5,793 bases of DNA from Phycisphaerales bacterium (GTDB taxonomy: Bacteria; Planctomycetota; Phycisphaerae; Phycisphaerales; UBA1924). Positions 1 through 5,773 of the stretch are shown piece by piece. The DNA lies in assembly GCA_003511945.1 (NCBI GenBank), contig DOJA01000124.1, positions 1 to 5,793 on the forward strand, written 5' to 3'. Below the pieces are notes generated by a model. That model was given only the letters and a program-made list of their open reading frames with translations, was not told the origin of the DNA and did not search any database. The translations under genes were made by a program, and so were the position numbers. Numbering within the stretch: position 1 is the stretch's first letter; every line of letters starts with the position of its first letter.

Positions 1-1
1 G

Positions 2-829
2 GACACCCCGGTCCCCCCGGACCTCCCGGACTCATCGGACCCCCCGGTCCGCGCGTGCGAGGCCGACTGGTACCACTTCCCGTCGTGGTACGACATCCTC
101 CACGCGCCGGGCACCGCCTCCGAGGTGAACGGCCTGGAGCGCATCGAGCGCCGCTTCAGGGGGGCTGCCGCCGGACGGGGCGCGTGGCTCGAGCCGGGCT
201 GCGGCAGCGGGCGTTACCTCCGCCTTGCCGCCGCCCGGGGACGGCGCGTGATCGGGCTCGACCTCCGCCCGGAGATGATCGACTACGCCCGGCGCTGCTT
301 CGCACGGCGCGGGCTTCAGGGCGGCCTGTTCGTCGCGGACATGACCCGCTTCCGCACCCAGCGCCCGATTGGCTTTGCGTTCTGCCTCATCAACACCATC
401 CGCCACCTTCCGTCCGACCGGGCCATGCTCGATCACTTCGCCAGCATCGCCCGCGCCCTGCGCCCCGACGGGGTCTACGCGGTGGGCATCGAACTCTCCC
501 GCTACGGAGCGCAGTTCCCCAGCGAGGACACCTGGGAAGGCCGGCGCGGCGTGGTCCGTGTGCAGCAGGTGGCCCAGTACCAGCCCCCTGACCGACGCGG
601 GCGCATGGAACGGGTGGTCAGCCATCTGGTCGTCACCACACCCGGGGGCGAACAGCACCTGACCAGCGCCTACGGCCTGCGGTCCTACAACCAGCGCGAG
701 TGGGACGGGCTGGTCGCGCGGTCCGCGCTGCGCGAGATCGGCCTGTGCGGCCCCGACGCCGCCGACTGCCTGCTGGGTCCGGCCGGCGTGGTGGGGGGCT
801 ACGCTGTCCGGGTGCTGGCGCCGCGCTGA
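2..829 (+). CDS. Class I SAM-dependent methyltransferase, 5'-truncated by window edge
   Basis: The reading frame is open from base 2 to the TGA at 827-829, giving 275 visible residues. The first ATG/GTG-type codon in frame is the GTG at 125, but it is not the true start: residues just before it (DWYHFPSWYDILHAPGTASE, bases 65-124) look like the usual N-terminal segment of this methyltransferase group. The start therefore lies left of the window. The SAM-binding motif I, LEPGCGSGRYL, is at visible residues 63-73, followed by the acidic motif II region GLDLRPEMIDYAR, whose aspartate should contact the SAM ribose. FVADMTRF fits the adenine-side motif, and INTIRHL plus ALRPDGVYAVG fit the later strands of the Rossmann fold. 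The protein should be cytosolic and transfer a methyl group from SAM. Nothing visible identifies the substrate. The first ~17 visible residues are rich in Asp and Pro and look disordered. The fold is certain; the biological role is unknown. Confidence 0.9.
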   Translation, partial: DTPVPPDLPDSSDPPVRACEADWYHFPSWYDILHAPGTASEVNGLERIERRFRGAAAGRGAWLEPGCGSGRYLRLAAARGRRVIGLDLRPEMIDYARRCFARRGLQGGLFVADMTRFRTQRPIGFAFCLINTIRHLPSDRAMLDHFASIARALRPDGVYAVGIELSRYGAQFPSEDTWEGRRGVVRVQQVAQYQPPDRRGRMERVVSHLVVTTPGGEQHLTSAYGLRSYNQREWDGLVARSALREIGLCGPDAADCLLGPAGVVGGYAVRVLAPR

Positions 830-948
830 GCCGGCTCCGGACGAGGCGGACTGACGAGCCCCCCGCGAGCGAGCCGATGCACAAGCGGACGAACCGGGCC
901 GGGCCGGCGCGGATAGACCGATAACCAGCCCGCAAGACGGGGCCGAAC

Positions 949-953
949 GAGGG
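949..953 (+). promoter_or_regulatory. Ribosome binding site of the lipoprotein gene
   Basis: GAGGG lies four bases before the ATG at 958. The spacing is short for a Shine-Dalgarno. It supports ATG 958 as the start, as does the signal peptide that begins there. Confidence 0.5.
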
Positions 954-957
954 CGAC

Positions 958-1884
958 ATGAACCAGACAGCCACTGCAACCGTCCGTCGAACCGCGTGGA
1001 CCCTGGCCGCGCTGGTGCTGGTCGGTGCGGGGCTGGGGGGCGCTGGGCTGGGGGGGTGCGCGGCCCGTCACGAGCAGTTCGTTCTGGATGTTGCGCCCAC
1101 GACCGGCGCCATCGGCGTAGATATCGAGAACTTCCGCGGCAGCGTCGAAGTCCGGGTCGATCCCAAGCAGCCGACGATCCTCGTCGAGAGCACCGTCCGC
1201 AGCGACGAGGGCTTTGACGAGGACGCCGCCGCCCGCCACCACGACGCCGTCAGCGTGACCGCGGACATGGACGAGGCGGGCGCGCGGGGCGTGCTCCGCG
1301 TCCGCACCGCGACCGCCCTGCCCGAGGACGAGGACCACAGCGTCGACCTGTTCATCACCATGCCCCGCGTCGACGGCGTGCGGGTGGTCAACAAGGGGGG
1401 CGAGGTCGTGATCGTGGACGGCGCCGGGGCCGTGCAGATCACCAACACCGGCGGCGCGGTCGAGTACCGCACCCGCCAGCCGATCGTCGACCCGGTGACC
1501 ATCACCACCGCCGACGGCAACATCTACTACCAGGTGCCCCCGGAGTCGTCGGGGCTCTTTGACCTGGAGACCCTGAAGGGGCGCGTCTCCTACAAGGACA
1601 ACGACGGGCAGACCGACGAGGCCAGCGCCACGGCCCGGCGCCTGACCGCCCGGCTGAACGCCGGCGCCAACCCGGTCCTGGCGCGGACCAGCGCGGGGGA
1701 CATCATCGTCCGCGTCGACGAGGAGTCGTTCAACACCACCCGCGCGTTCCGCGTCACCCCGCCCGACATCACCGAGTCGTTCTTCCTCGACTCCACCCGG
1801 CGCTACACCCGCAACCTGCCCGACGACGCGCCGGAACTGCAGAAGCCCCAGACCGTCAGCGCCCGCTACCTCTGGGAGCAGTAG
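958..1884 (+). CDS. Predicted lipoprotein with DUF4097-like beta-repeat region
   Basis: This encodes a 308-residue envelope protein. Residues 1-33 form a lipoprotein signal: a basic N-region (R10, R11), a hydrophobic stretch from about 14 to 30, and the lipobox LGGC at 31-34. Cys34 is the predicted lipidated residue after signal peptidase II cleavage. From about residue 45 to 255 the chain alternates short beta strands and turns (VDIENFRGSVEVRVD, VRVVNKGGEVVIVDGAGAVQITNTGGAVEYRT, VTITTADGNIYYQV). This strand-turn pattern resembles the DUF4097/putative-adhesin beta-helix proteins found on many bacterial envelopes. The C-terminus is less regular (ITESFFLDSTRRYTR at about 271-285). The tail shows no membrane anchor. 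No catalytic motif is visible, so the function is unknown; a surface-exposed or periplasmic structural or binding role is inference. The peptidase gene starts 43 bases downstream on the same strand and could share its transcript. Confidence 0.82.
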   Translation: MNQTATATVRRTAWTLAALVLVGAGLGGAGLGGCAARHEQFVLDVAPTTGAIGVDIENFRGSVEVRVDPKQPTILVESTVRSDEGFDEDAAARHHDAVSVTADMDEAGARGVLRVRTATALPEDEDHSVDLFITMPRVDGVRVVNKGGEVVIVDGAGAVQITNTGGAVEYRTRQPIVDPVTITTADGNIYYQVPPESSGLFDLETLKGRVSYKDNDGQTDEASATARRLTARLNAGANPVLARTSAGDIIVRVDEESFNTTRAFRVTPPDITESFFLDSTRRYTRNLPDDAPELQKPQTVSARYLWEQ

Positions 1885-1912
1885 GCGCCTTCTGCGGGCG
1901 TTCCCCAATCGC

Positions 1913-1918
1913 TACCTT
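1913..1918 (+). promoter_or_regulatory. Possible -10 element for a leaderless peptidase transcript
   Basis: TACCTT fits a loose TAnnnT -10 hexamer and ends nine bases before the ATG at 1928, so transcription would begin at or within a few bases of the start codon. No purine-rich ribosome site lies between the two genes. No convincing -35 is seen at the right distance, so this is only a candidate. Confidence 0.2.
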
Positions 1919-1927
1919 CTCCGTCCG

Positions 1928-3124
1928 ATGCACCCTGCGCCCGAGCTCCGGCTGTTGCTCGATCTCACCACCATCCCCACCGCGGCGGGGCGCGAGGGAA
2001 GGGTCATCGCGTGGATCGAGCGCTGGGCTTCCGAGCGCCCGGACCTGGCGCTCCGAAGGGATCCCTCCGGCAACCTGATCCTCGAACGCCGCACGCCCGA
2101 CCGCGCCTCGCGTCCGCTGTTCATCACCGCCCACCTCGATCATCCCGCGTTCGTCGTCGAGCAGATCATCGGGCCGGGCACGATCCTCGCCTCGTTCCGC
2201 GGCGGGGTCATGGACCCCTACTTCCGCGAGGCCCGTGTCGAGGTGTTCCCTCCCCAGGGCGATCCGCTCCGCGCCACGGTCATCGACAAACGCGACGCCA
2301 AGCCCTTCCCCCAGTGGCTCATCGAGCTCGACGACGGGCAGGGCGCCGATGCGCTGGCGCCCGGCCTCATCGCGCGCTGGGCGCTGCCCCCCGCGTCGAT
2401 CGAGGGCGATCTTCTGCACACCGACGCCTGCGACGACCTGGCCGCGCTGGCGGCGTCGCTCGTCGCCTTCGATCGCCTGCGGGCCGAGCCCAGGGCGGCC
2501 CATGTCCGCCTGCTGTTCACCCGCGCTGAAGAGGTCGGGTTCATCGGCGCGATCGCGGCATGCAAGCACGAGACCATGCCCAAGGACGCCCGCGTCATCG
2601 CGCTGGAGAACTCGCGCTCCTTCCCCACCGATTCACCGATCGGGGGCGGGCCGATCGTCCGCGTCGGCGACCGGCTGAGCACCTTCAGCCCAGCGCTCAC
2701 CGGGGCGGTGGCGCGCGTGGCGGAGGCGATCGCCTCGTCCGGGGGGGGCGCGGGAGGTGCGGTGGCCCCCGGGGGGGCGCACCCGTACCGCTGGCAACGC
2801 AAGCTCATGCCCGGCGGCGCCTGCGAGGCCACCGCGTTCCAGGCCTGGGGCTACGAGGCCACCTGCGTCTGCCTGCCGCTGGGCAACTACCACAACATGG
2901 CCAACCTCCAGAGCGTGCAGGACGGGGACGCCCAGGCCGTCGCCCACGCGCAGGTCGCGCGGGAGTTCATCAGCATCAGCGACTACCGGGGCATGATCGA
3001 GCTGCTCGTCCGCTGCGCCACCGACCTGGGGGGGGCGTGGGGGGCCGAGCCCCTCACCGACCGCCTGGAACGACTGTTCCAGCAGGGGCGGGGGGTGCTG
3101 GACTCGACGCCCGGCCCGACCTGA
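1928..3124 (+). CDS. M42-type metallo-aminopeptidase (M20/M28/M42 clan)
   Basis: The 398-residue product is a dinuclear-metal exopeptidase of the MH clan, closest in pattern to the M42 glutamyl-aminopeptidase/tetrahedral aminopeptidase group. Expected metal-site residues appear in order: His69 in TAHLDH (67-72); Asp169/Asp170 in HTDACDDLAAL (164-174); Glu201-Glu202 in TRAEEVGFIGA, one the catalytic base and the other a ligand; Glu227 in ALENSR where many relatives have Asp; and His322 in LPLGNYHNM (317-324). Residues about 75-160, between the first two ligands, would form the small lid domain typical of M42. The length is slightly above the usual ~350, partly from a Gly-rich stretch at 271-283 (SGGGAGGAVAPGG). 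With no signal peptide, it should act in the cytosol trimming N-terminal residues from peptides. The start ATG lacks a clear Shine-Dalgarno; it is preferred because the family fold begins within a few residues (LRLLLDLTTIPTAAGRE). Exact substrate preference cannot be read from sequence. Confidence 0.88.
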   Translation: MHPAPELRLLLDLTTIPTAAGREGRVIAWIERWASERPDLALRRDPSGNLILERRTPDRASRPLFITAHLDHPAFVVEQIIGPGTILASFRGGVMDPYFREARVEVFPPQGDPLRATVIDKRDAKPFPQWLIELDDGQGADALAPGLIARWALPPASIEGDLLHTDACDDLAALAASLVAFDRLRAEPRAAHVRLLFTRAEEVGFIGAIAACKHETMPKDARVIALENSRSFPTDSPIGGGPIVRVGDRLSTFSPALTGAVARVAEAIASSGGGAGGAVAPGGAHPYRWQRKLMPGGACEATAFQAWGYEATCVCLPLGNYHNMANLQSVQDGDAQAVAHAQVAREFISISDYRGMIELLVRCATDLGGAWGAEPLTDRLERLFQQGRGVLDSTPGPT

Positions 3125-3166
3125 GCGACACTCCGAGCGCCGCGCAGCATGACCCCTCCCCTCCGT

Positions 3167-3192
3167 GGTGGGACGGGCGGCCCGCCCGTCTC
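3167..3192. repeat. Palindromic intergenic repeat, copy 1
   Basis: This 26-base unit is identical to the one at 5730-5755. Its core at 3172-3190, GACGGGCGGCCCGCCCGTC, is a perfect inverted repeat with nine-base arms around one central C. It sits between the peptidase stop and the SRPBCC start. As RNA it could fold into a hairpin, but no T-tract follows, so it is not a standard intrinsic terminator. It looks like a REP-type extragenic palindrome. Confidence 0.8.
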
Positions 3193-3260
3193 TCCTGGGG
3201 ACCGATCGGGGTCATTCGGTGATGGGCCGTCGGTCCTGACGGAGGACTGCACGCACCGGA

Positions 3261-3266
3261 AGGGAG
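3261..3266 (+). promoter_or_regulatory. Ribosome binding site of the SRPBCC gene
   Basis: AGGGAG lies nine bases before the ATG at 3276, within the normal spacing for a Shine-Dalgarno, and fixes that ATG as the start. Confidence 0.65.
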
Positions 3267-3275
3267 CGTCCACCC

Positions 3276-3722
3276 ATGGCCAAGTTTGAGTTCTCAACCC
3301 AGATCAACGCGCCGGTCGACCGGGTCTTCGAGGTCTTCACCGACCTCCGCCGCGCCACGGAGCGCATCCCCGCGATCAAGAAGCTGGAAGTGCTGACCGA
3401 AGGCCCGATCGGCAAGGGCACCCGCTTCCGCGAGACCCGCGTCATGTTCGGCAAGGAAGCCACCGAGACCATGGAGTTCACCGAGTTCCAGCCCGGGAAA
3501 CGCTGCGCCATCGGCGCCGACTCCTGCGGCTCGCGCTTCGAGACCGCCTTCTCCTTCCGCCCCGAGGGCAACGGCACCTTCGTCGAACAGATCACCACCT
3601 GCACGCCGCGGACCCTCATGGCCAAACTCATGATGCCGCTGGGCATGCTCCTGGCCGGCCCGATGAAGAAGGCGATGCGCGCCGACCTTGACGCGCTCAA
3701 GCACGCCGCCGAAGCCCGGTAG
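3276..3722 (+). CDS. SRPBCC-fold protein (polyketide cyclase/START-like)
   Basis: The 148-residue product has the classic opening of the SRPBCC helix-grip fold: FEFSTQINAPVDRVFEVFTDLRRATERIPAIKKLEVL (residues 4-40), a first beta strand, then the APVDRVFEVFTD helix. GPIGKGTRFRETRVMFGKEATETMEFTEFQPGKRCAIG (43-80) supplies the next strands and the usual 'f.pgk' turn. SRFETAFSFRPEGNGTFVEQITTC (86-109) gives the long central strands. The C-terminal helix, about 113-145, is expected to close the cavity; its first part (LMAKLMMPLGMLLAGPM) is hydrophobic, so contact with a membrane or lipid is possible. Members bind or process hydrophobic ligands, but there is no conserved catalytic signature, so the ligand is unknown. 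The length is normal and the gene is intact. It stands alone, with a repeat-bearing gap before it and a terminator after it. Confidence 0.85.
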   Translation: MAKFEFSTQINAPVDRVFEVFTDLRRATERIPAIKKLEVLTEGPIGKGTRFRETRVMFGKEATETMEFTEFQPGKRCAIGADSCGSRFETAFSFRPEGNGTFVEQITTCTPRTLMAKLMMPLGMLLAGPMKKAMRADLDALKHAAEAR

Positions 3723-3832
3723 GGATAAGGCGTTGCCCACTGCCCGAGAGAGTCCATCAAGTCTGCTGGACTTCGCCCCGATGGTCGCCTAGTTTGACGG
3801 TATTCCCCGGGTGATCGACCGCAGATAACCCC

Positions 3833-3845
3833 CCGGCTCTGCCGG
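3833..3845 (+). other. Small hairpin before the terminator, possible attenuator arm
   Basis: CCGGC (3833-3837) and GCCGG (3841-3845) form a five-pair stem with a three-base loop. The right arm can instead pair with CCGGC at 3850-3854 (loop TGTG), which would disrupt the left arm of the terminator hairpin. The base pairing is visible; regulation is inference. Confidence 0.4.
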
Positions 3846-3848
3846 TGT

Positions 3849-3880
3849 GCCGGCCCAAGTGGCCGGCCTTTTCTTGTTTT
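3849..3880 (+). terminator. Intrinsic terminator between SRPBCC and NYN genes
   Basis: GCCGGCC (3849-3855) pairs perfectly with GGCCGGC (3861-3867) across a five-base loop, CAAGT. It is followed by a T-rich tract, TTTTCTTGTTTT (3869-3880). This is a textbook rho-independent terminator on the + strand. It lies 126 bases after the SRPBCC stop and ends 21 bases before the NYN ATG, so it may end the upstream transcript or act as a conditional terminator in the NYN leader. Confidence 0.82.
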
Positions 3881-3901
3881 GGGACGACAGAGTTCGTCCA
3901 G

Positions 3902-4534
3902 ATGGCACGCCGATCCATTGCTTACATCGATGGCTTCAACTTCTACTATGGATTGTTGCGGGGTCCCCATCGCGACTGCAAGTGGCTTGACTTTGTGTCC
4001 CTGTTCCGAGCCATCCGCCAGGCGGACGATCTTGTCGCAGTCAAGTACTTCACGGCGATCTGGCCGGACGACAGCGGCGAGCGCCACAAGGTGTACCTCG
4101 CCGCGCGAGCGCAGAACCCGATCCTGGAGATCGTGCTCGGACGGTTCAAGAGCAAGACGCTCGAATGCCGGGTGTCGTCGTGCCTCTTCGGGGGCTCGCG
4201 CAGATTCCGTTCGTTCGAAGAGAAGGAAACCGATGTCAACATCGCGGTTCACATGCTCGATGATGCCTACCGCGCCGCGTGCGACATCATGGTGCTGGTC
4301 TCCGCGGACAGCGACCTCATGCCCGCGGTAAACCTCGTCAAGACTCGATTCCCGTCGATGCGGATCGCGGCCTACATTCCCGGACCGACGGAGCGATTCC
4401 GGAACGCGATCGAACTCCGGGCGGGTTGCCACCAGGCCCGCACCGTTCCGTCGAATCTTCTGCGGAACTTCCAGCTGCCTCCCCGGGTGGCCCTCCCGGG
4501 TGGCGCCGTGGCCATCAAGCCCCAGAGCTGGTAG
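3902..4534 (+). CDS. NYN domain (PIN-like nuclease fold) protein
   Basis: The 210-residue product is a NYN-domain protein of the PIN-like superfamily, whose members are usually metal-dependent RNases. Acidic positions expected for the metal site are visible: Asp10 in AYIDGFNFYYG (with Asn13), Asp111 in EEKETDVNIAVHML (106-119), and Asp136/Asp138 in VLVSADSDLMPAV (131-143). Cys89 and Cys94 (ECRVSSC) sit where some relatives carry a cysteine pair; metal binding there is speculative. The tail IKPQSW appears complete. Some relatives are annotated as 6-hydroxy-3-succinoylpyridine hydroxylase (HspA of nicotine-degrading Pseudomonas); nothing here supports that activity. ATG 3902 is chosen over the in-frame GTG at 3845 because the domain begins directly after it and the upstream codons lie inside the terminator. 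Six or seven A/T-ending codons in the first 20 (for example ATT, GCT, GAT, TAT, GGA) contrast with about two in the SRPBCC and Mrp genes, suggesting transfer. Confidence 0.87.
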   Translation: MARRSIAYIDGFNFYYGLLRGPHRDCKWLDFVSLFRAIRQADDLVAVKYFTAIWPDDSGERHKVYLAARAQNPILEIVLGRFKSKTLECRVSSCLFGGSRRFRSFEEKETDVNIAVHMLDDAYRAACDIMVLVSADSDLMPAVNLVKTRFPSMRIAAYIPGPTERFRNAIELRAGCHQARTVPSNLLRNFQLPPRVALPGGAVAIKPQSW

Positions 4535-4538
4535 CCCC

Positions 4539-5678
4539 TCAACTCACCGTCAGCACCGGCCCGCCGGCCCCCGAGCGCAGCGACGCCAGCGCCACCTCGT
4601 CCTCCACCCGGCGCACCATCCTCTCCAGCGCGTCGCGCAGCGCGGCGCCGCCGGTGAAGTTCGCCGTCGGGTCCCCCGCGTCGCTGCTCACCCGCAGCGC
4701 CGTGTGGATCGGCACCCCGCCAAGGAACGCCAGCCCCAGGCGCTGCGCCATCTGCTCCGCCCCGCCCCGTCCGAACAGGTCGTACTCCTTCCCGTCGTCG
4801 CCCACGAAGTACGACATGTTCTCCACCACCCCCAGCACCGGGATGTTCAGCGCCTGGAACATCCGCGCCGCGCGCACCGCGTCGTCCTGCGCCACCCTCT
4901 GCGGCGTGCACACGATCACCGCCCCGCTCACCGCCAGCATCTGCGCCATCGTCAGCGATACATCCCCCGTCCCCGGGGGCAGGTCCACGATCAGGTAGTC
5001 CAGTTCGCCCCACGAGGTCTGCTCGACCAGCTGCTTGAACGCGCCGTGCGCCATCGGCCCGCGCCAGATCAACGGCTTCTCCGGGTCCACCAGCTTGCCG
5101 ATCGTCATCGTCCGCACCCCGTGCGCGATGAACGGCTGCAGCATCGTTCCCCGCATCTGCGCGTCCTGACCGTCCAGCCCCATCAGCGTCGGCACCGACG
5201 GGCCGTAGATGTCCCCGTCCAGCAGGCCCACGCTGTGGCCCGCGCGCGCCAGCCCCACCGCCAGGTTGACCGACACCGTGCTCTTGCCCACGCCCCCCTT
5301 GCCCGCGCCCACCGCGATGATGTGGCGGGCCCGCACCGAGGGGCTCCCGGGCTGCGCGCTGCCGCTCTTCACCGTGGGGGAGGACGCGCCCTGCTTCATG
5401 GGCACGCCCTCCGGTTGGCGGACGGTGGACGCGGCGCGCTCGATCGTCAGTTGACGCACCGGCGCGCCCAGACTCGCCGCCCTCTGTCGAACCGCGCTGT
5501 CCACCCGCGCGCGCACCTCGTGCACTTCGCCTTCAGCCAGCGCCAGCCCGACGCTGATGAACCCGTCGCACGCCGCCGCGCTGCGCACGGCACCGGTCGA
5601 GACCAGGTCCCCCCCGCCCCGGGGGTCGGGCACGGTCCGCAGGGCCTCGAGCACATGGTCCTTGGTCAACGATGACAT
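4539..5678 (-). CDS. Mrp/ApbC/NBP35-family P-loop ATPase lacking the CxxC motif
   Basis: The 379-residue product has two parts. Residues about 5-80 resemble the MIP18/DUF59 domain often fused to bacterial Mrp (LTKDHVLEALRTVPDP near the start). After a Ser/Gly/Gln-rich linker (about 85-117) comes the ATPase: deviant Walker A GKGGVGKST at 126-134, LLDGDIYGPSVPTLMG at 152-167, and switch II VDLPPGTGD at 231-239. Homologues bind ATP and carry or transfer Fe-S clusters to apoproteins in the cytosol. The paired cysteines that normally follow ENMSYF are absent: residues 286-302 read ENMSYFVGDDGKEYDLF, and the only cysteines in the whole protein are Cys37 and Cys257. A standard bridging Fe-S site is therefore missing. 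ATG 5678 is preferred over an in-frame GTG at 5714 because it has a Shine-Dalgarno and starts right at the domain. The gene faces the NYN gene tail to tail. Confidence 0.93.
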   Translation of the reverse strand: MSSLTKDHVLEALRTVPDPRGGGDLVSTGAVRSAAACDGFISVGLALAEGEVHEVRARVDSAVRQRAASLGAPVRQLTIERAASTVRQPEGVPMKQGASSPTVKSGSAQPGSPSVRARHIIAVGAGKGGVGKSTVSVNLAVGLARAGHSVGLLDGDIYGPSVPTLMGLDGQDAQMRGTMLQPFIAHGVRTMTIGKLVDPEKPLIWRGPMAHGAFKQLVEQTSWGELDYLIVDLPPGTGDVSLTMAQMLAVSGAVIVCTPQRVAQDDAVRAARMFQALNIPVLGVVENMSYFVGDDGKEYDLFGRGGAEQMAQRLGLAFLGGVPIHTALRVSSDAGDPTANFTGGAALRDALERMVRRVEDEVALASLRSGAGGPVLTVS

Positions 5679-5688
5679 GAGCGAATAT

Positions 5689-5693
5689 CTCCC
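5689..5693 (-). promoter_or_regulatory. Ribosome binding site of the Mrp gene
   Basis: Read on the - strand, GGGAG lies ten bases before the ATG at 5678. This supports that start over the upstream GTG at 5714. Confidence 0.55.
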
Positions 5694-5729
5694 GCGCGAG
5701 CCCGGCCGAGACACCCTTCGCCTATCCCC

Positions 5730-5755
5730 GGTGGGACGGGCGGCCCGCCCGTCTC
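5730..5755. repeat. Palindromic intergenic repeat, copy 2
   Basis: All 26 bases are identical to 3167-3192, with the perfect 19-base inverted-repeat core at 5735-5753. It lies upstream of the - strand Mrp gene, 51 bases from its start codon. After the shared unit, copy 1 has an additional TC before the sequences match again for CT, so the ends vary slightly. Confidence 0.8.
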
Positions 5756-5773
5756 CTCGCCCCTCCCCCGTCT

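Noticed and set aside
32..979. Long - strand open frame opposite the methyltransferase
   Set aside because: It is a high-GC shadow: the + strand frame carries clear SAM-binding motifs, and the antisense product has no recognisable motif and runs across the intergenic gap.
799..1908. 369-codon - strand open frame opposite the lipoprotein
   Set aside because: Low-complexity Arg/Gly/Val/Asp product without motifs; the + strand has a signal peptide, lipobox and ribosome site.
3752..3773. Alternative small hairpins GTCCA/TGGAC and AAGTC/GACTT after the SRPBCC gene
   Set aside because: Stems are only five pairs with no T-tract; too weak to call a terminator or RNA gene.
3794..3829. Sigma-70-type promoter for the NYN gene (TTGACG at 3794-3799, GATAAC at 3824-3829)
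   Set aside because: The -35 match is good, but the spacing of 24 bases is too long and no better -10 is found at 16-18 bases.
3845..3901. Upstream GTG start extending the NYN protein by 19 residues
   Set aside because: The extra codons lie within the terminator hairpin and T-tract, and the domain begins right after ATG 3902.
3212..4432. 406-codon - strand open frame spanning the SRPBCC gene, the gap and the NYN gene
   Set aside because: It covers two well-supported genes and a terminator on the other strand, and its product shows no domain.
4500..5675. 391-codon + strand open frame opposite the Mrp gene
   Set aside because: His/Arg/Pro-rich shadow; the - strand has exact P-loop motifs.
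5679..5714. Upstream GTG start extending the Mrp protein by 12 residues
   Set aside because: The added residues (basic, Gly-rich) do not match the domain start, and a ribosome site sits in front of ATG 5678.
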